NCBI GenBank assembly: GCA_000320545.1
Contig: ADNK01002846.1
Coordinates: 1 to 60,252 of the forward strand
Direction: 5' to 3'
Source of the DNA: Bigelowiella natans CCMP2755
Lineage: Eukaryota > Cercozoa > Chlorarachniophyceae
Length of the DNA: 60,252 bases
Positions within the stretch are counted from its first letter, which is position 1, and each line of letters opens with the position of its first letter. Shown in pieces: positions 43,172 through 54,700 of the stretch. A program made the translations under genes and the position numbers. Under the pieces are notes generated by a model. The model did not search any database and was not told the origin of the DNA. It saw nothing but the letters and a program-made list of their open reading frames with translations.

Positions 43172-46100
43172 ATGGAGAAAGCAGCGTTCACAGACAAGGA
43201 ACGGAATGCATCAACAGAAGCTACATCAGTGAATCCTGATTCTTTCAGTTTTATTGAGGTTTATACTTCTAACCTCGCTCTATGTTGGAAATTAGCGACG
43301 TCACGTGGTGTTATCCCCCCGCCCCTTTTCAGTTGTTTTCTGGGATCGGTGGATTCAGAGTCGGGTGAGTTGCCACTCAGTGATACGATTTGCCAATTCG
43401 TAGTTAACAAATCATCAATTCACGTCAATCCCGGTGTGCTCCGGAGCTTCTAACCGATGCTGAATTTGGTGTCAGCTTGGAGGCCTTAGGGGGGACATGT
43501 GTCTGGGCGTGCGAAATCGAGCCACAGGTTTGCAAATTGTCTCGTCGTAGACTTCGCAATGCTTCAACATTAAAATAGCTAGAATCGGTCATCAGTGACA
43601 GCAAACTTATAGAGCGGACAACCAATCCCCAGGCTCGAAAGTGCTATCGCGCCAATTTTCCATGCAAGGACGGGAACACAACAGTGGAAACTGAAAAACT
43701 TTGCCGTGACATCACAAAAGTGGACGTGAAAATGATTCCGGAACATGATATCCTCACAGCCGGTTAGCGTCTGCAATCGAAAGCCGAAAGCAGCCTTGTT
43801 TGCTTCAATGTTTGCGTGCGTGTTTGCGAGTGTGTGGTCAATTTCTGATAGCAGTATTTCTCATTCATTCCGGATTTCCGCGTAGTCCTCCCTTCGTGTA
43901 ACCAACCTCTGTGACGAATCGCCTCAAAAACATTGCTTCCTCATGGTTCTCCTTTCTGATTTCTCTCCACCCCCTTTAATTCCCTTTTGCAATCTATCTT
44001 GGGGTCAGGATTCCCCTGCCAGCCCTTTTCACGACTAGGGACGCAGCCGGGCTTGCAGGACGAACGAAAGGGGGGGTGAGTAGCAGCTCGATGGCGGCTT
44101 GCTGCCATTCGTTCCAACATGAAGAAAACTGATCATAATCTAGTATAGAGGGTCAACACGTCCTCATCGATTCCGCTGCTTCTCTTTAGGCTATTTGGAG
44201 AGATCGTGCGCATAGCTGAGGCAACGAGGCCGAAGGCGCTGCTGTTAGAAAATGTTCCTGGATTGCTCGTCATGTCGGGCCAGCGTGACATCTACGCACA
44301 CATCTCTCGTAGTCTTGAGCGCATAGGATACGAGGTCTATAGCCACGTGATGGACAGTGCTACCGTGTTACCCCAACGTCGCCGCCGTCTCTACATCGTC
44401 GGGGTGATAGCACTCTTCCTTGGGAATCGGGGAGGGATACGGGTTACATAGTGGGTCTTCGAGCAGAGGAAAGGGTTAGGGTTAGGGTTAGAACCTTCAT
44501 CGTATGAGGGTGTTCGGGGTTTCGTTGGTTTCCTTCTTTTCTTCCGCACGTATTTAGACGTATATTCTATCTCTCACGAGTATAAATAAATCTCCTGATT
44601 CATCTGCAAAAACAACATAATGTTGCTTGTGTCACATTTCCCTAGATACGCAGCGACCTATCAGCCACCCCGCACTCCTCCTCCTCCTCCTCGTCGTCGT
44701 CGTCGTCGCCATCGTCTTCACAACACAGCTCCCAGCAGAAGCAGTATCAAAAGGCAGCGTTTCTCTTCCCTTACTTGCCTGATCTCATGCGGCCAGTCGG
44801 AGAGATATTACTCCCTTCCTCCTGTTCTTCGAGCTTGACGAAGGACATGACGTTGACCCATCACCAATGGCGGAGAAGACTAGAGGCTGGCCCGCCCGGA
44901 CTTTTCTTCTTGGATCTCAATCGTCCAGCGCCCACACTCACCAAGAGCTATCGATCCGCACCGGGAAGGTATTACCTACAGGCATACTTACCCCATAGCG
45001 ACCATCCACCCCTGTGTCTGATGCTGTGAAGTAAATTGAGGTGTGGCCCTTTGTTCTATCATTGTAATCATCATTAGAGGTTCTGCTGCTCGCATAGCTA
45101 GTTGCAGCGGCACCAGAAATCATCACCAAGACAGCACGTCGTCAGTCCCTGCAATTCCATCATCGACACCCATATCAGCGTCAAAGTCATTATCATCATC
45201 ATCATCAACAACAACAACAACAACGGCGTCACCATCGTCATCAAGAGGTTGGATGAACCTCGTTCCACCGCCTCCCCTGCCATCATCATTGCCAGCAACA
45301 GCAGCATTACCAAGAACCTACCCCTTCTCCGCCTCCTCCGCCTCCTCCTCCTCCTCCTCCTCCTCCTCCTCCTCCTCCTCTCCCCCCTCCAACCAGGAGA
45401 CACGTCCCCGATTCCTAGCCCCAAGGGAGTTTGCTCGGCTGCAGGGATTTCCTGAGTCCTTTCGCCTGGATGGCCAGACAGAGAGGTTAGAAGGGGAAGA
45501 GAGGAAAAGAGGGAGAGAGGAGGAGAGGGAGGGCGGGTAGAGAAAGATGGGGAGAGAGAAACCCAAGTCGCTGCAGAAGAACACGTCAAATAAGCACACA
45601 GCTTCTGTGGATATCCAAACTCATACACACCACGGCGCGAGCCTTACACGCTCGGACTGATATGTTTCCAAAACAGGCAAAACCCATACGCAGCCCTCTT
45701 CGGCAACGCGGTGTCACCCCCAATCGTCACGGCCATTGGAGGGGCGATTCTGCACTGGCTCTCTCGCAGAGGTAGACGCTGCCGTGATGGAAAGGACGAG
45801 GGACGCAGTGGTCCTCGTTCCAAAAGCTCACGCCTCATCAACTGGGAGCCCAAAATAGACACAAAATCGGATGCCTCCTCTTGGCAGCGGCACGTCATCG
45901 CGATCTGTACTCGCAATGCTAGCGGTGGGAGGGAGACAGAGAATGAGCCCCCTCTCTGTAGCCAGGCGATCTTCACTCTCTGCAAAGTGCTGGAGCTGGC
46001 ACTGGATGCCCTGCCAGAGGATTTGAGGAAAACTTACGCATTGAAGGCCGCCAATGATGTGCTGGCGACTTCAAAACGGGCTGACAGCGAAGAATGTAAA

Positions 46101-46403
46101 GCACTTAACAGCGGTACAAGAGACATGCTATTTCGACTGAACGGCATGGAGCGTGCCGATGGTCATGAAGGCACTCGGCACAGTGGTAGTGATGCTGCTG
46201 GTTCGTTAGTAATGACTGATGGTAGCGGGTGTCGTCGTAGCAACAGCTGTCACAGATATTTTCGCATGGGTTTCTGCCCTTGGGGACTCAAATGCAGGTT
46301 TTCCCATGGTGAAGATGGAGGGGATGGTTTGCAAAGAGTGCCCCAGAGCCTTCGTAGATGCAAAGCGGCCCTCGAAATTGTGTGCGGCTACCTACGGAAA
46401 TGA
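43172..46403 (+). CDS. C5 cytosine DNA methyltransferase with C-terminal CCCH zinc finger
   Basis: Nine exons join exactly in phase: 43172-43258, 43333-43364, 43476-43527, 43633-43762, 44009-44075, 44190-44403, 44646-44968, 45108-45485 and 45677-46403; 2010 nt, 669 aa. The C5-MTase motifs run in order: I, FIELFSGIGGFRVGLEALGG (27-46); II, CVWACEIEPQ; III, ITKVDVKMIPEHDILTAG; IV, GFPCQPFSRLG with catalytic Cys104; VI, LLLENVPGLL with Glu143; VIII, LPQRRRRLYIVG (183-194); IX, NRPAPTLTKSY; then APREFARLQGFPESF; X, ALFGNAVSPPIVTAIG (near 435-450). The enzyme should methylate cytosine in DNA using S-adenosylmethionine. Two Ser/Thr-rich low-complexity inserts interrupt the target-recognition region. 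The last exon adds about 220 residues ending in C-x8-C-x5-C-x3-H (Cys619, Cys628, Cys634, His638), a CCCH finger normally linked to RNA binding. No BAH, PWWP or ADD domain is seen. The compact form resembles prokaryotic enzymes. Confidence 0.9.
44470..44491. repeat. Short interstitial TTAGGG tract
   Basis: About three GGGTTA units in tandem inside intron 6 of the methyltransferase gene. Too short to be a telomere. A two-unit CCCTAA tract lies at 59438-59450. Confidence 0.85.
45333..45380 (+). repeat. (CTC)n coding trinucleotide run
   Basis: A CTC/TCC run in exon 8 of the methyltransferase encodes a poly-Ser stretch within the target-recognition insert. Confidence 0.9.
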
Positions 46404-46883
46404 ATAATGAGAGTGCGTGGCTATATTTACACGCGATGTGAAACATTGCTAGATTGCTAGAGGCTCGCTACATACATATGCGCTCACAAATGTGCACAAT
46501 CATCTTGCTTTCGGGTTGGCTAGCTAGCTAGCTGGTTATGCTTGTGCAGGATCTGCAGCTCGTAGCATTCGATCTAGCTAGCGTTGATGTATGTAAAGTG
46601 CGTGCGCATCGTCTGCGCATGCAGATCTTCCCCAGATGACGGTCTCTCGCCCGTGCATGAGCAGCGTACGTGGCGGAACATTTTTGCTCATTGTGTGGTC
46701 AAATTTGTATAATCAATTATTTGCAGTTGTTTAAGTTGTGACTTCTGAAGAAGCCACGCACGCGCTTGATAGCATCAGCGCACAGTCCGTGAGGCATGCT
46801 ATGCAGGTCGCCAAAGCTGTGCATGTACGTGAGATGCGGATAGTAATGAATGGAACAAATTGTCAAATAATAGACACAGCAAT

Positions 46884-46919
<36 letters not shown>

Positions 46920-47135
46920 GTATTGCATGTCTATCATTCAAGACACACCATTGGTCCTCCCAATGAGTGTGAGCATGTAGTGCGTGCTAGCTAGACATCA
47001 CAAAATTAATTTCACAAATGGCATCTCTAGTTGTCATGCATTGCGCTGTGTCCTTCGTCGTAAATGCTTTAGCTCAAGAACCTGGAACTCAGGCTCACAA
47101 CTGTCTTGTTTTGCTAGTGAGCGCTGACGCAGCCT
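46404..47135. other. Intergenic region with GCTAGC and hairpin repeats
   Basis: It separates two convergent genes (stops at 46403 + and 47136 -). It contains GCTAGCTAGCTAGC near 46520 and the A/T hairpin at 46869-46937. No exon is supported. Confidence 0.5.
46869..46937. repeat. Hairpin (MITE-like) element with (AT)n core
   Basis: AATAGACACAGCAATACAAT and the reverse complement of ATGTATTGCATGTCTATCAT form near-perfect arms around an AT dinucleotide run. This is the cleanest copy of the family. Confidence 0.7.
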
Positions 47136-47746
47136 TTAGACCAGCCTCTTAATTCCTCGAAAGATTGATTTCGGTGGGGAGATCTAGGGATTAAAGATGA
47201 TGATTAGTTAAAGATTTGACATGCTTGCTGCACCGAACAATGCACGTGGTAGAACGCTGAAATCCATGAAATCAAATGCACATGTGCCATTACAACAAAA
47301 TCAAAAGGAATCACCACCATTCCTCACCAGCACGGGGAATAACGTCGCAGCCCACTTACCTTTTTCGCATAGACATCGCCCGTTCGGTCCTTGAATAAGA
47401 GGGAGAAGATCTTTGCTAATTCCTGCGCCGATGATTTATTGTCACTTTCGCGCTGACAGCAGCAGCAGAGAACATACACCACCCACCTTGTCATCCTTGG
47501 TGAAATAGTCCGAACTCAGACGCCCACAGAACGAGGAGGCTAGCACGTTATCCTCACATGTCTGGCGATGATTAGAGAATGGGAAGAAGCGCGTCAAAAG
47601 TCAGGCTGCTTGCCGACAGAACACGTCCGTGCTCTAGTAAGCGAAGAGTCCAATACCTTATTCGAAGGAGCCTCGCATCCAAATGAATCCACCCAAGTTG
47701 TGTACTCCTTCTCGACCTTTTCGTCCCTGCGTTTATGGTGCTGCTT

Positions 47747-47783
<37 letters not shown>

Positions 47784-48137
47784 CGTCGTCATCTACTGTG
47801 ACAACCAAAGATACCATGGAGCATTTCAAAAAAGAAATCATTCTCAAAACTCCTCAGCAGCCCTTAGAGAACAGAGGCGCTTTTCGTATTGGGATAGCGC
47901 ATTCGCATAACGGTCAAAAATCCCTCATGAATTCCCCACAAATCCCAAGTAACTCTCCTGGGGAAGCTTTCCCCATGCGATGACCACTTCGATGAGCTTT
48001 GGAGATCATCTGCCACGGTCTTCAGCAGCACTTCGCTTGCAAATCCGGGTGGGAAAATAGCCTACAGTCATTTTTGGCATGGATCAGAGCGAGGAGGCAC
48101 GGCAATATCATAGTAAAAAGAAGTTACGCCACACATT

Positions 48138-48215
<78 letters not shown>

Positions 48216-48870
48216 ACATACAACACACACAGTAAACATTAAAAACACAAACTTTGAGCTTAGGGTCCTTCGATATCGCCCACAGAAGGGAATATGCCCC
48301 GATGCTGGCGTCGTGCTCCGCTGACATACTGAGCAACGAACAAAATAGGAGATCATCAGAATCATGCAAAAGAACAGAAGAAACAAAATAAGTGATGTAA
48401 AACCGCCTCGAAAAAAAACAGACTACTGTATGCGCTAACTCGTCGGAAAGAAACCACTTTTGAGATAGCGTGGGAAAGCAGCATGCCAGCCCTACCTACC
48501 CCCTATCATCGGGGAGATAATCACCTGTATGCGTTCTTGTCTTTCTGCTCTGCAAGCCCTTGGACGATGTGGGTAATCTGAATGGGTACCATACATCCCA
48601 TCCTGAGGTTATGATTGGAGGTACCAGCGTATGCCAACGTCAATCTCTCATTACCTCATGGCAAGTGCGGTCAAAACACCAAAAGAAGACATCACGTCTG
48701 GTCCTTCCTGCAAGGTTTCACCATGTGATTGATCACGGCTGTCGCAATTTCATAAGAAAAGGTATTTGGGCCGTTGCATGCGCGAGCTCTGTGTTTTTGC
48801 GGCTTACGAAGACCCTGGCTTTTCCTTCCGAGTTGGTAGTTTTCCATGATGAACTTCACGTGTGCTTCTC

Positions 48871-48902
<32 letters not shown>

Positions 48903-50134
48903 TTGATGATGATGCTGTTGGTGATGATGATGGACGATGATGATTGGTACATCTGACAACCACCATGATGATAATGTTAAATGTGTGCAAGAAACGCTGA
49001 AGGAAGTATCTGCACCCGAGCTTGTCGATGTTGGGATAGGAAATTGTTTTCTCCGCCGACGACGCCATAAAACCCACCTGTATAAGATGAACCATCATCT
49101 TCCATAACATGCACATTGGTGAAGCGCGAGCATCATTGATTGACACCTCATATTGAACCATGAAATCTGCCCCGCTTCCTTGGATCGAATTCACCTTTTT
49201 CAGAATTAAAGAGAACACCATTGGGTTGTGTAAATCCAGAAAGTAAAGTTTGCACAAACTGTGCGCAGCCCCCTCACCCCACCTTGATTTCTTGTAAAAC
49301 TTTAGAGATGTCTTTGATGCTTCCTTGCAGAAGCTCTTCGAGTTTGCGGCGGCAACCCTCGAGGACCCTTCGAGTAAAAATCATCCCCAAGGTTAATCTC
49401 ACAACCACGTTGCTGTCCACACCGATTGAATTGTGTAAGACAACAAAACCCACATTTGCATTGTCCCGTCATAATCAAACAGTCCTGCTTTGTCTAATTG
49501 CGCCTCCGTTCCTTCCACGAGTTTGCAGACCTGCGTGTCACCTTAAGTCTTCGTTTTATATATGAATGATATGGCGTTTTTCCCACCTGAGCGTTGGTGA
49601 GCTTCTTATTGCCTTCCCCGATAAGTTCTACATGTCCCTTTTCCTCCCGGAGCTCCACTTTTAACTCTTCTTTGGCAATCTGGATTTATGCAACATGCAA
49701 CTGAGGACCTTATCCAATAAATCTATTTCCCTTCTTTTTGGCAGCCAAAAAAGGAACATGAAATGTGGACACCGTCGTAATGTCCTCCTTAGCCTCTGTA
49801 TAGAATTCTTTCGCCAAGAAACCCAAGTCCTTCACCGAGAAACTTCCTGATTTTGAATATCCATTCTTCAAATCGCTATTTCTTTGAGAAATCACAGCAA
49901 TGCACCTGTGGAATCAGCGTTCTCTTTTGCTTTTTCAAACGATTTGAATAGGTCGAGGAAGGATAGAAGACGGGAAAGGGAGACACCCTCTACCACAGCA
50001 CGTAAAAAAAATAGTCACAAAAGAATGCCGATAAGCTGACGACGATTAACAAATGCCAGCACAAAGCACGTCGCCATCACCCACGCACGGACTAGTACTT
50101 TTAGACGAGGATGGCGGTGGTGATTTGTCCATTT
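47136..50134 (-). CDS. Unrecognised multi-exon gene, roughly 500 aa
   Basis: Many joins work in phase. The start exon (ATG at 50132-50134) reads MDKSPPPSSSKSTSPCV and continues into EGVSLSRLLSFLDLFKSFEK. Later exons encode SFSVKDLGFLAKEFYTEAKE, IAKEELKVELREEKGHVELI, VCKLVEGTEAQLDKAGLFDY, RVLEGCRRKLEELLQGSIKD, VNSIQGSGADFMVQYEVS, IQITHIVQGLAEQKDKNAY, HDASIGAYSLLWAISKDPKL, AIFPPGFASEVLLKTVADDL, DEKVEKEYTTWVDSFG, TCEDNVLASSFCGRLSSDYF and AQELAKIFSLLFKDRTGDVY. The last exon reads ISPPKSIFRGIKRLV (TAA at 47136-47138). The joins near 49880-49920, 48700-48980 and 47800-47950 are unresolved. The product looks soluble and helical. I recognise no family. Several introns contain microsatellites (TTG, AC/AG, GAT). 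Confidence 0.6.
47747..47782. repeat. (TTG)n microsatellite in intron
   Basis: TTG/GTT run between two exons of the minus-strand gene. Confidence 0.92.
48140..48209. repeat. (CA)n-(GA)n compound microsatellite in intron
   Basis: CA run passing directly into a GA run. On the coding strand it follows a GTTTGTG donor. Confidence 0.92.
48869..48911. repeat. (GAT)n microsatellite
   Basis: GAT/ATG trinucleotide run. It can be read as poly-Asp on the plus strand, but it lies in an intronic part of the minus-strand gene. Confidence 0.9.
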
Positions 50135-51749
50135 CGGTGATGTAAGATAGGTCGAAGGAAAGGCTGTTAGAGTGTTGGATAGAATATCAGATCCGAATGT
50201 AAGGGCGTTTTTGCACTGCGATGTTCTTATAAAACCTGGCGCAGATGCAAAATGACAAGTGATTTTTGCAACATGGCCCCCTCCCTTTCAAAGACGCAAA
50301 ACCCCTGAAAAAGATGGTCAATCAAGAGAACGATTGCAAGAGAACACCAGCTGATCATTGGTAGCAGAGGTCTGACATCAGGACTGCTTTGCAGCAGATG
50401 CGAATCCTCTGTCAGTGGTGCCACGATGCGTCGTCATGCTCATCCCACAGCGGCCTCACATGTCGTTGCAATCTGGTGATGGGCATGGCTCGCTAGCTTG
50501 TGAAGCTCGTGATGCCATCGATCGCAATTCAGCAACGTGCGCAATGTGCAACAAGTCGCACCTGGACGTGGCTGCAGGTGGGCTGTGCGCTGAAGGATTC
50601 TGTGCCACTTGCACTTGTGGCAGTCGCTAGCTAGCTAGCTAGCTCGATCACGTTGGCTAGCAGTCACAATTTGACAATCCCAGAATGAAACAAATGACCA
50701 TTGAAAAACAGGAAACAAACTTCGTTTTGTTCGATCATTGCATCCATCTCGTGATCAAACAAATGCAAGCTTGAGCATTGTGGCCGCAGTTTTGCATGCT
50801 GGCATGCTAGCATGAACAGGCAGCCTAGCAGCTTCCTAGCTACCAAGCTAGCAAGCATCAACAGATGACGACAATTCTGGAATTCCAGATTTGAAAAAAA
50901 TCATCACGTTCATCATTCTAGCATTGTTGCATCCCATGATCCTGCTATACAGCCTGTGCTAGCATGATCGAGTGCTAGCAGCTAATGGACATCACGACAT
51001 CACAGCATCATCTCTTCACATGCTAGTTTGCGTGCCACATGCATTTCATCTGTTGTTTGCAGAGCCAGATGTGCTAGCACACATACCGCGAGCCTAGCTA
51101 GCTAGCAGGGTTCAGCAGTAGCAAGCTGGCACCCCAGAGCTCTATGTGTGCAGCTATGAGCACGGCATGGCTGTGCAATGAAAGAGGCACGATGCATGCC
51201 CGCAGTCATGCGCAGCATCGTTCTCAAATAGATCGCCAACGACTACCCAACATAGTGTTAATCGTTTTTGTCTGTTTGTATGTGTGCTTTCGAATGTTCG
51301 AATCCATCGACTTAGAAAGAACAATGTTTAAGGCAGCAGACAAAAGATCAATTATCTATACATCTTCTACGTTCGAATGGTTTCACTAAAAGAGTATAAA
51401 GGTCCAAGCTACCACTCAGTACGTCTATTATTAGAATCTACTTGCTGCTTCTGCTGCGCGAGGTGTGTACTGTTACATCTACATATAACTGTTTACTGCT
51501 TAAGATTTTGAGAGAGCAACTATTGAATCGAAACAAAAACATTTCTTTCCGGGTGAACATCCAAATGGAACGACCCCTGGAAATGACTAGTTTACAAATC
51601 CTTGTGTATTTATTCTAGCATTCTTCTAATGCTCATACGGAACTAGAGGATTCGTTATAAAGAACTGGTCAATTAATTCGCTAGGACACAGTGCTTCAAC
51701 TATACAACATAAATAGCATTGATACACCATAATTAATGGTCGTATGAAA
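50135..51749. other. Long intergenic region with GCTAGC-rich cluster
   Basis: No gene supported. The cluster 50620-51110 contains GCTAGCTAGCTAGCTAGCTC, CATGCTAGCATG (50803-50814) and several GCTAGCA words. The part 51240-51720 is plain A/T-rich sequence before the AP2-gene stop at 51750. Confidence 0.5.
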
Positions 51750-54700
51750 TTAGGAAAGGAACATGGAAGCCACTTTGTCGCCTTCAGCGTCAGAGAAACC
51801 CATTGCGTCTCCCAGTCCCGTTTTGTAGTTGATATCTGGGAGGGAATCGGCGACCTCGTTAGTGTTGGAGAGAATGATACCCTCAGAGCGCATCATGCCG
51901 TCAGAGCGTATGATGCTGTCATGTTCGTCTGCCCCATTTACGGCTGCAGCGAAGAGGTCTGAATTTGATCCTGCAGAGACTACCGCAACCGCCGCGGCCG
52001 TTGCAGCTAATCCAGCCGCCTCTGCCGAGACTGCTGCGGAGGTGGAAGCAGCTACCACCGTGTCCGTAGTGGTCGTGTCATCTTCCGCAAAGAAGTTGCG
52101 GAGTTGCATCGGAAGCTCACCCAGCCCCAGCACATCATCCGGTCCTCCCTCTCCTCGTGCTTCAATTGCGGAGGGCGATTGATCTTCTTCGTTGATTTCA
52201 TTGGCATGCGGATTGTTTGGTTCGTTGAGGATATTGTCATTCCCTATACCAACATCCCCCGAGGTGACCTGCGCGAGCAGATCGTCGTCGGTTACTGTAT
52301 TCGCACCTGTTGGGTTTAGGCCTTGCATCTTTATGATCTCGGCCGCCAAGTCGAGCAATCTAGTGCTTTCGGGTGAAGCTAGGGTTAAAAACCTGAAAAA
52401 ACGAATTAGTATCAGCAACAGTTTATTGAAAAGGAATGTAACGATAATCTTGTAAAAAAAATTGTCACTGGTATTCTCTCCTGCGCCCTGATCTCTAATA
52501 TGCTACCGTTGAGGAGGATCGGTGTTGTGCTTGAAGGTGACGTAGTGGCCACGGAAATCGCGCATGACCGAGTCGATACTGATTCTCTGCCGAGGCGCAT
52601 TAGGGTCGCGCTCGTAGCTGTAATGTATACGATTTTTTCAGCACATACATATTTTGAAGGCAAGCTTCGATTCAATACAGCAAAGCATGATATTTACCTG
52701 CCATTTGAGGTATTCTTTCGGTAGTAGAAACCAGTGGCATGGGATCCATCCGAAGGTTGCCCGCATTCAAACAGCCAAAACTTCTCCCCTGGTTAGCGGT
52801 AAAAATCAGTAAGTAAAAAAACCAAAAGCATCTGCGAAAGATTAAGTCAGCTTTTAGTATTATACTTACCATCAACGGAACTCGCTCCGGCAAATATAGC
52901 CAGGATTTCCCCTGCACTGAAGATGCCTGAGCCTGATCCCACCTTCTGGAGGCCGTCGTCACTTGGCATTGGCGATCTTGACCTAGATGACGATGGGGAA
53001 ACATCCTTCCGCGTTCTTGCTCGTAACTCGTGCTTTCCGTTCATTTTACCATCAACCTCTGCGTATTCCCGCTCTCGTGAACGAGAGCGGCTCTTCGCGA
53101 CACTTCCGCTTTTCTTCCTTCCACTGTCCTTTTTCTTTGAGTTGCTATCTCTTTTCTTCTTAGCACTTCCTTTATCGCTGTCCCACCCTTTGTCAATTTT
53201 TTTCTTCACCTTATCATCCCCTACTTTCTTCATGGAGCTTTTCTCATCCTCACCAGTATCTACACGACCACCCTCGTCCCGGTCCACAGGGGAGCGTTGC
53301 GACTTATTTCGCATGCGGAAGGCCTTCAGCTGCAAAGCAAAGATCTCGTTGAAGTTTCCCTTCTCCATCAAACGGTAGTTCTTAGGCTTTGCACGTCGAG
53401 AGGACCTGGGGGTGAGATCATCACACCACGGTACAGCTGGTTTTGGTTTTGACAGAGCTTGCACACCTCCTGTAGGCCCCCGGTTTACAGGAGTAGAAGA
53501 TGATTCCGACGGGCCCGATTTTGGCGGTGACCGTGAAGTACCGTTCAGCTTCAAAGGAGTTGGACGCTTTGACTTCTTCGCAGGTCTTTTCCGTGTTGGT
53601 GCAGCTCTGAACGAAGACTTTTTGGTCTCATGTTCCTCATCAGTCTGCCCCTGCCTTGCTTTCTCAACACTGAGAGGAAAGTTCGTCTTCGTACGCGCAC
53701 CGCGAAGTTCACGAGCCTTTGCGTCCCAGGCTCTAGCGGCCAATTCGGCCGTCTCGTATGAGCCAAGGTGCATTCGTATACCGTTGTGAGAGATGCATGC
53801 TCTCCATCGCTTCCGCTGCGGCCATATACCTATGTATACTCCATTTGAAGCAACCAAATCTTTTTGTCTTGTTCGATCAAGCTTCTCTCCTGCTGAGCGA
53901 GTACTATAATCTGGACGCGGGCGCTTATTTGCAGCTTTCTTTCTTCGCATCTCAGATCTCCTCTCACTCTTCCCTTCACCCGCGCCATCATTTTCCCCCT
54001 CGCTTCCACTCTCGTTTATATTTTGTTCATCTTCTTCGCAATCCCTCGCATACTCGTCACTTCTTCCGATGTCTTTTTTCTCATTTGCACTGTATTCTTT
54101 CGTCTTCTGAAAGTGGGTATCGTCTTCATCATCCTCCAATTCAGCTGTATGAGTGTGAATCCGAGCGAGGTTCTTCAGAGGTAGCCAGGTGTCGAATTTC
54201 TTATTCCAGCCTCTAAAATGCACGAGAGCTGTCATATTTCGCCGCCCCCGCTCTCTGCACTTAACCTCCAGAACCTTAGCAAGCCACCACCTGCCGTCCC
54301 TATCTCGTGCATCAAGTCTTAGGCCCACCTTGACCTCAGATTGAAGTAGAGTCCCGTCGTCAGATTTATCGGACTTTCGGGAGGAGGTGTCTTGTTCACT
54401 ACTTCCTTCAGAAGAGTCATTTTCCTTCCTTTTTATACATTTTCGAGAAACACCTAGTTGGAGTTTTGGTCGACGAACCGAAGGAACATTAGGCATGTCG
54501 CGCTGTGGCCATCCCATCCTCTTTCGGTATTCTGAGATTGCATCCCAGGCTTCACCTTCTGTGATAAAGTAGCCGATGTGCATCTTTATTCCTTGGTGAG
54601 ACGTTTCCGCTTCGAATCGTTCCCGATGATTGGACCAAGACACGCCAGGAAGCTTCCTGGTTGGACGCCTTGATATTCTTTTGCTAGCACGGGAAGGGGC

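Noticed and set aside
44470-44491. A chromosome end or telomere
   Set aside because: Only about three units, inside a gene intron, with genes continuing on both sides.
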